Of a stretch of 36,501 nt of DNA, positions 33,593-36,501 are shown in pieces. Every line of letters starts with the position of its first letter. Within the stretch, counting starts at the first letter, position 1. The DNA comes from Nitrosomonadales bacterium (GTDB lineage: Bacteria > Pseudomonadota > Gammaproteobacteria > Burkholderiales > Gallionellaceae), in the NCBI GenBank assembly GCA_016223025.1, contig JACRPU010000024.1:1-36501 (forward strand), given 5' to 3'. The position numbers were made by a program, and so were the translations under genes. The notes beneath the pieces were generated by a model, which did no database searches, was not told where the DNA came from, and saw nothing but the letters and a program-made list of their open reading frames with translations.

Positions 33593-35077
33593 CTACAGTT
33601 TGGAGCGCGCGACATGCACCAGCAGGTCGTTCACCGAGGCGTGCATGATTTCGGAAAACGGCAGCGGATAGATTCCCATGCCCAGCACGGTCAGCGCCAG
33701 GATGGCCAGCACCAGTTTTTCGCGCGCGTTGATATCTTTCATTTCGGCGACATGGTGGTTGGCCACCGCGCCGAAAACCACCCGCTTGACCATCCACAAG
33801 GTGTAAGCCGCGCCGAAGACCAGCGTGGTGGCGGCAAGGAAGGCGTACCAGAAGTTGGCCTTGACCGCGCCCAGAATCACCATGAATTCGCCGACGAAGC
33901 CGCTGGTGCCGGGCAGCCCGCTGTTGGCCATGGCAAACAGCATGAAGAAAGCCGCAAACTTCGGCATGGTGTTGGCCACACCGCCATAGTCCGCGATGTT
34001 GCGCGAATGCACCCGGTCGTACATCACGCCGACGCACAGGAACAGCGCGCCGGACACGAAGCCGTGCGAAATCATTTGCAGCAGCGCGCCTTCCACGCCG
34101 TAGGCGTTGAAGATGAAAAGCCCCAGCGTGACGAAACCCATGTGCGAAACCGAGGAATAGGCGATCAGCTTCTTCATGTCGGTCTGGGTCAGCGCGACCA
34201 GGCCGATGTACACCACGGCGATCAGCGACAGGGCGATCATCGCGCCGGCGAGCTGGTGGCTGGCATCTGGCACGATCGGCAGGGAAAAGCGGATGAAGCC
34301 ATACGCGCCTACCTTCAGCATGATCGCGGCCAGTATCACCGAGCCGCCGGTCGGCGCCTCCACGTGCGCGTCGGGCAACCAGGTATGCACCGGGAACATC
34401 GGCACCTTCACCGAGAACGCCGTGAAGAAGGCGATGAACACCAGTATCTGCGCGGTCATCGGGATCGCCATCTGGTGGTAATCCAGAATCTCGAAACTGC
34501 CGCCGGAACGGTTGTACAAATACAGCAGCGCAACCAGCATCAACAGCGAGCCGAGCAGGGTGTAAAGAAAGAACTTGACCGCCGCATACACGCGGTTCGG
34601 GCCGCCCCACACGCCGATGATGATGAACATCGGAACCAGCATGGCTTCCCAGAAAACGTAGAACAGCACCGCATCGAGCGCGGCAAACACGCCGTTGACC
34701 AGCCCGGACATGATAAGGAAAGCGGCCATGTATTGCGCGACGCGCTTCTCGATGACCTTCCATCCGGCAATCACCACCAGCGGGGTGAAGAAGCTGTTGA
34801 GCAGTATGAACAGCACCGAGATGCCGTCCGCGCCGAGATGGTAATGAATGTTGTAACGGAGGATCCAGTCGTGCATCTCGACGAACTGCATGGCGCTGGT
34901 CGCCCGGTCAAAACCCGTGTAGAGCGGAATCGTCACCAGAAAACCGAGAATGCCGCCGATCAGGGCGATGGTGCGCGCCAGCGGCGCGTTGCGGTCGCCG
35001 CCCGTGGCCAGAATCAGGATGCCGAAAAGAATCGGCAGCCAGATGACAACGGTTAACACTGGTAAGCCAAAAATCAT
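33593..35077 (-). CDS. nuoM: NADH-quinone oxidoreductase subunit M
   Basis: A 494-residue antiporter-like complex I subunit. FYVFWEAMLVPMFIIIGVWG has the conserved TM5 Glu. SVKVPMFPVHTWLPDAHVEA and PTGGSVILAAIMLKVGAYGF hold the pump Lys and His positions. DMKKLIAYSSVSHMGFVTLG follows. AAGGA precedes the ATG. The protein ends normally with ARSKL, and its TAG stop (33593-33595) lies inside an adjacent palindromic repeat. Confidence 0.96.
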   Translation of the reverse strand: MIFGLPVLTVVIWLPILFGILILATGGDRNAPLARTIALIGGILGFLVTIPLYTGFDRATSAMQFVEMHDWILRYNIHYHLGADGISVLFILLNSFFTPLVVIAGWKVIEKRVAQYMAAFLIMSGLVNGVFAALDAVLFYVFWEAMLVPMFIIIGVWGGPNRVYAAVKFFLYTLLGSLLMLVALLYLYNRSGGSFEILDYHQMAIPMTAQILVFIAFFTAFSVKVPMFPVHTWLPDAHVEAPTGGSVILAAIMLKVGAYGFIRFSLPIVPDASHQLAGAMIALSLIAVVYIGLVALTQTDMKKLIAYSSVSHMGFVTLGLFIFNAYGVEGALLQMISHGFVSGALFLCVGVMYDRVHSRNIADYGGVANTMPKFAAFFMLFAMANSGLPGTSGFVGEFMVILGAVKANFWYAFLAATTLVFGAAYTLWMVKRVVFGAVANHHVAEMKDINAREKLVLAILALTVLGMGIYPLPFSEIMHASVNDLLVHVARSKL

Positions 35078-35192
35078 GCTTGTTCCTTACATTCAAACAT
35101 CCGAACACCAACCCCTCCCAACCTCCCCTTATCAGGTGAGGAGGCGTCTTCCCCCCTGACAAGGGGGGGCTGAGGGGGGTTTGTCTTTTGCT
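35078..35192 (-). repeat. nuoL-nuoM gap with G/C-run dyads
   Basis: Contains CCCCCC-TGACAA-GGGGGG (about 35152-35169) and related C-rich and G-rich blocks from 35107. These are short intergenic repeats of the kind also found inside tpsA and between nuoM and nuoN. Between nuo genes they may act as RNA processing or stability elements. Confidence 0.6.
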
Positions 35193-36501
35193 TCATGCCA
35201 GCCACGTGTGTATTGTCAGCAACACAAATACTCCGATAATCATGGAAAACGCATAGTGGTAGATGTAGCCGGTCTGCACTTTGCGCAGCACGCCGGAGAA
35301 CAGGCCGACCAGGCGCGCCGAGCCGTTCACCATCAGGCCGTCTATCAGTTTCACATCGCCGATCTTCCACAGGAAATGGCTGGTGCAGCGCGCGCCGCCG
35401 GCAAAGAACCAGTCGTTGAAACGGTCGAAGTAGTATTTGTTGTCCAGCACGGTATAAATGACGCTGAACTTGTTCTTGATCGCTTCCGGAATATCCGGGC
35501 GCTTCATGTAGAAGTACCAGGAGGCCGCCACCCCGGCGACCGCCAGCCACAGCGGCAGGGTAGCCAGCGAATGCAGCGCCATCGCAAATGCGCCGTGGAA
35601 TTCCTCGCGCAGCTCGTTCATCGCAGGGTGATTTTCGGAGACGAAGATAGCGTCGCCGAAGTAGCCGCCAAAGAGCATCGGCCCGATGGCGATGAAGCCG
35701 ATCAGCACGGAAGGAACCGCCAGCAGGATCAGCGGCAGTGTCACCACCCACGGTGTCTCGTGCGGCTTGCCGCCGTGATGGCCATGATCGTCATGCGCAT
35801 CGCTTGCCACGGCGTGGTCGTCAGCCTGTCCTGAGCTTGTCGAAGGATGCGGCGCTTCGTCATAGCGCTCCTTGCCGTGGAATACCAGGAAGTACATGCG
35901 GAACGAGTAGAAAGCGGTGACGAACACCCCGGCCACTACGGCAAAGTAGGCAAAACCGGAGCCGGGCAGATGCGACAGAGCGACCGCCTCGATGATGCTG
36001 TCCTTGGAGTAAAAACCGGAGAAGAACGGCGTGCCGATCAATGCCAGCGAGCCGATCAGGGAAGTGATCCAGGTGACCGGCATGTATTTTTTCAGGCCGC
36101 CCATGTAGCGGATGTCCTGGTTGTGGTGCATGGCGATGATCACCGAACCGGCGGCCAGGAACAGCAGCGCCTTGAAGAAGGCGTGGGTCATCAGGTGGAA
36201 AATCGCCACCGAGTAGGCCGAAGCGCCGAGCGCCACGGTCATGTAGCCCAGTTGCGACAGGGTGGAGTAGGCCACCACGCGCTTGATGTCGTTCTGGACG
36301 ATGCCGAGAAAGCCCATGAACAGCGCGGTGATCGCGCCGATGATCATGACGAATGACAGCGCGGTGTCGGAAAGCTCGAACAGCGGTGACATGCGCGACA
36401 CCATGAAAATGCCGGCGGTCACCATGGTGGCGGCATGGATCAGCGCGGAGATCGGGGTCGGACCTTCCATCGAGTCGGGCAGCCAGACGTGCAGCGGGAA
36501 C
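35193..36501 (-). CDS. nuoL: NADH-quinone oxidoreductase subunit L, C-terminal part (partial)
   Basis: The frame runs off the right edge; FPLHVWLPDS precedes MEGPTPISALIHAATMVTAG, so the Met at 36470 is internal. About 435 residues are visible: TM8 onward, DIKRVVAYSTLSQLGYMTVA, the lateral helix region and the final TM helix (HYAFSMIIGVFVLLTIHTWL). NuoL is the distal proton pump of complex I. A His/Asp-rich cytoplasmic loop (DAHDDHGHHGGKPHE) is preceded by STSSGQ, which is encoded by a half copy of a dispersed repeat (35825-35846). Confidence 0.96.
   Translation of the reverse strand, partial: FPLHVWLPDSMEGPTPISALIHAATMVTAGIFMVSRMSPLFELSDTALSFVMIIGAITALFMGFLGIVQNDIKRVVAYSTLSQLGYMTVALGASAYSVAIFHLMTHAFFKALLFLAAGSVIIAMHHNQDIRYMGGLKKYMPVTWITSLIGSLALIGTPFFSGFYSKDSIIEAVALSHLPGSGFAYFAVVAGVFVTAFYSFRMYFLVFHGKERYDEAPHPSTSSGQADDHAVASDAHDDHGHHGGKPHETPWVVTLPLILLAVPSVLIGFIAIGPMLFGGYFGDAIFVSENHPAMNELREEFHGAFAMALHSLATLPLWLAVAGVAASWYFYMKRPDIPEAIKNKFSVIYTVLDNKYYFDRFNDWFFAGGARCTSHFLWKIGDVKLIDGLMVNGSARLVGLFSGVLRKVQTGYIYHYAFSMIIGVFVLLTIHTWLA
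35825..35846 (-). repeat. Half copy of the TGTCGAAG palindrome inside nuoL
   Basis: CCTGAGCTTGTCGAAGG on the plus strand matches an arm of the inverted repeat at 29740-29797. It is translated in frame on the minus strand as PSTSSGQ in a loop of NuoL. Confidence 0.65.

Noticed and set aside
33470-33597. CRISPR array between nuoM and nuoN
   Set aside because: Only two direct copies plus one inverted copy of a palindromic repeat, and no regular spacers or cas genes.
31822-35056. Plus-strand open frames of 485 and 493 codons opposite nuoN and nuoM
   Set aside because: They mirror the real genes almost end to end and are rich in His, Gln and Arg with no domain; they are shadows of the nuo genes.

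Overview
The window is bacterial chromosome with high GC. The str/S10/spc/alpha order, the four-cysteine form of S4, the xseB-ispA-dxs order and the NDH-1 genes together suggest a betaproteobacterium, probably in the Nitrosomonadales (Gallionellaceae-like). That placement is inferred from gene content and protein similarity recalled from memory, not from a search.

1-14254 (+): the ribosomal protein super-cluster. The 3' end of tuf is followed by a hairpin terminator and directly by a promoter for the S10 operon (rpsJ-rplC-rplD-rplW-rplB-rpsS-rplV-rpsC-rplP-rpmC-rpsQ). A second promoter precedes the spc operon (rplN-rplX-rplE-rpsN-rpsH-rplF-rplR-rpsE-rpmD-rplO-secY-infA-rpmJ). A third precedes the alpha operon (rpsM-rpsK-rpsD-rpoA-rplQ), which ends in a strong intrinsic terminator. 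Together they encode ribosome subunits, the SecY translocon, IF-1 and RNA polymerase alpha.

14435-19022 (+): xseB, ispA and dxs are translationally coupled. They are followed by folE2, which is broken near its 3' end by a nonsense codon plus a frameshifting deletion, and by a class I glutamine amidotransferase gene.

19023-25143: an accessory region. It has a secreted protein gene (+), then minus-strand toxin-antitoxin (TA) type modules: VapBC-like, DUF433 with a decayed PIN-like toxin, MNT/HEPN, and AbrB/PIN. These are interleaved with near-identical copies of the 3' end and terminator of the adjacent adhesin gene. A 112-118 bp TA-flanked, three-hairpin repeat has jumped into one of these copies; intact unoccupied copies lie in the same window.

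25144-31593 (-): a two-partner secretion locus, tpsB (outer-membrane POTRA/barrel transporter) followed by tpsA (filamentous-haemagglutinin-like exoprotein). The tpsA frame is broken near 26787. It also carries a 109 bp in-frame insertion with a 5 bp target duplication and an exact 87 bp tandem duplication.

31837-36501 (-): nuoL (5' end outside the window), nuoM and nuoN, the three antiporter-like proton-pumping subunits of respiratory complex I. Palindromic repeats fill the gaps between them, and one half-repeat is read through inside nuoL.
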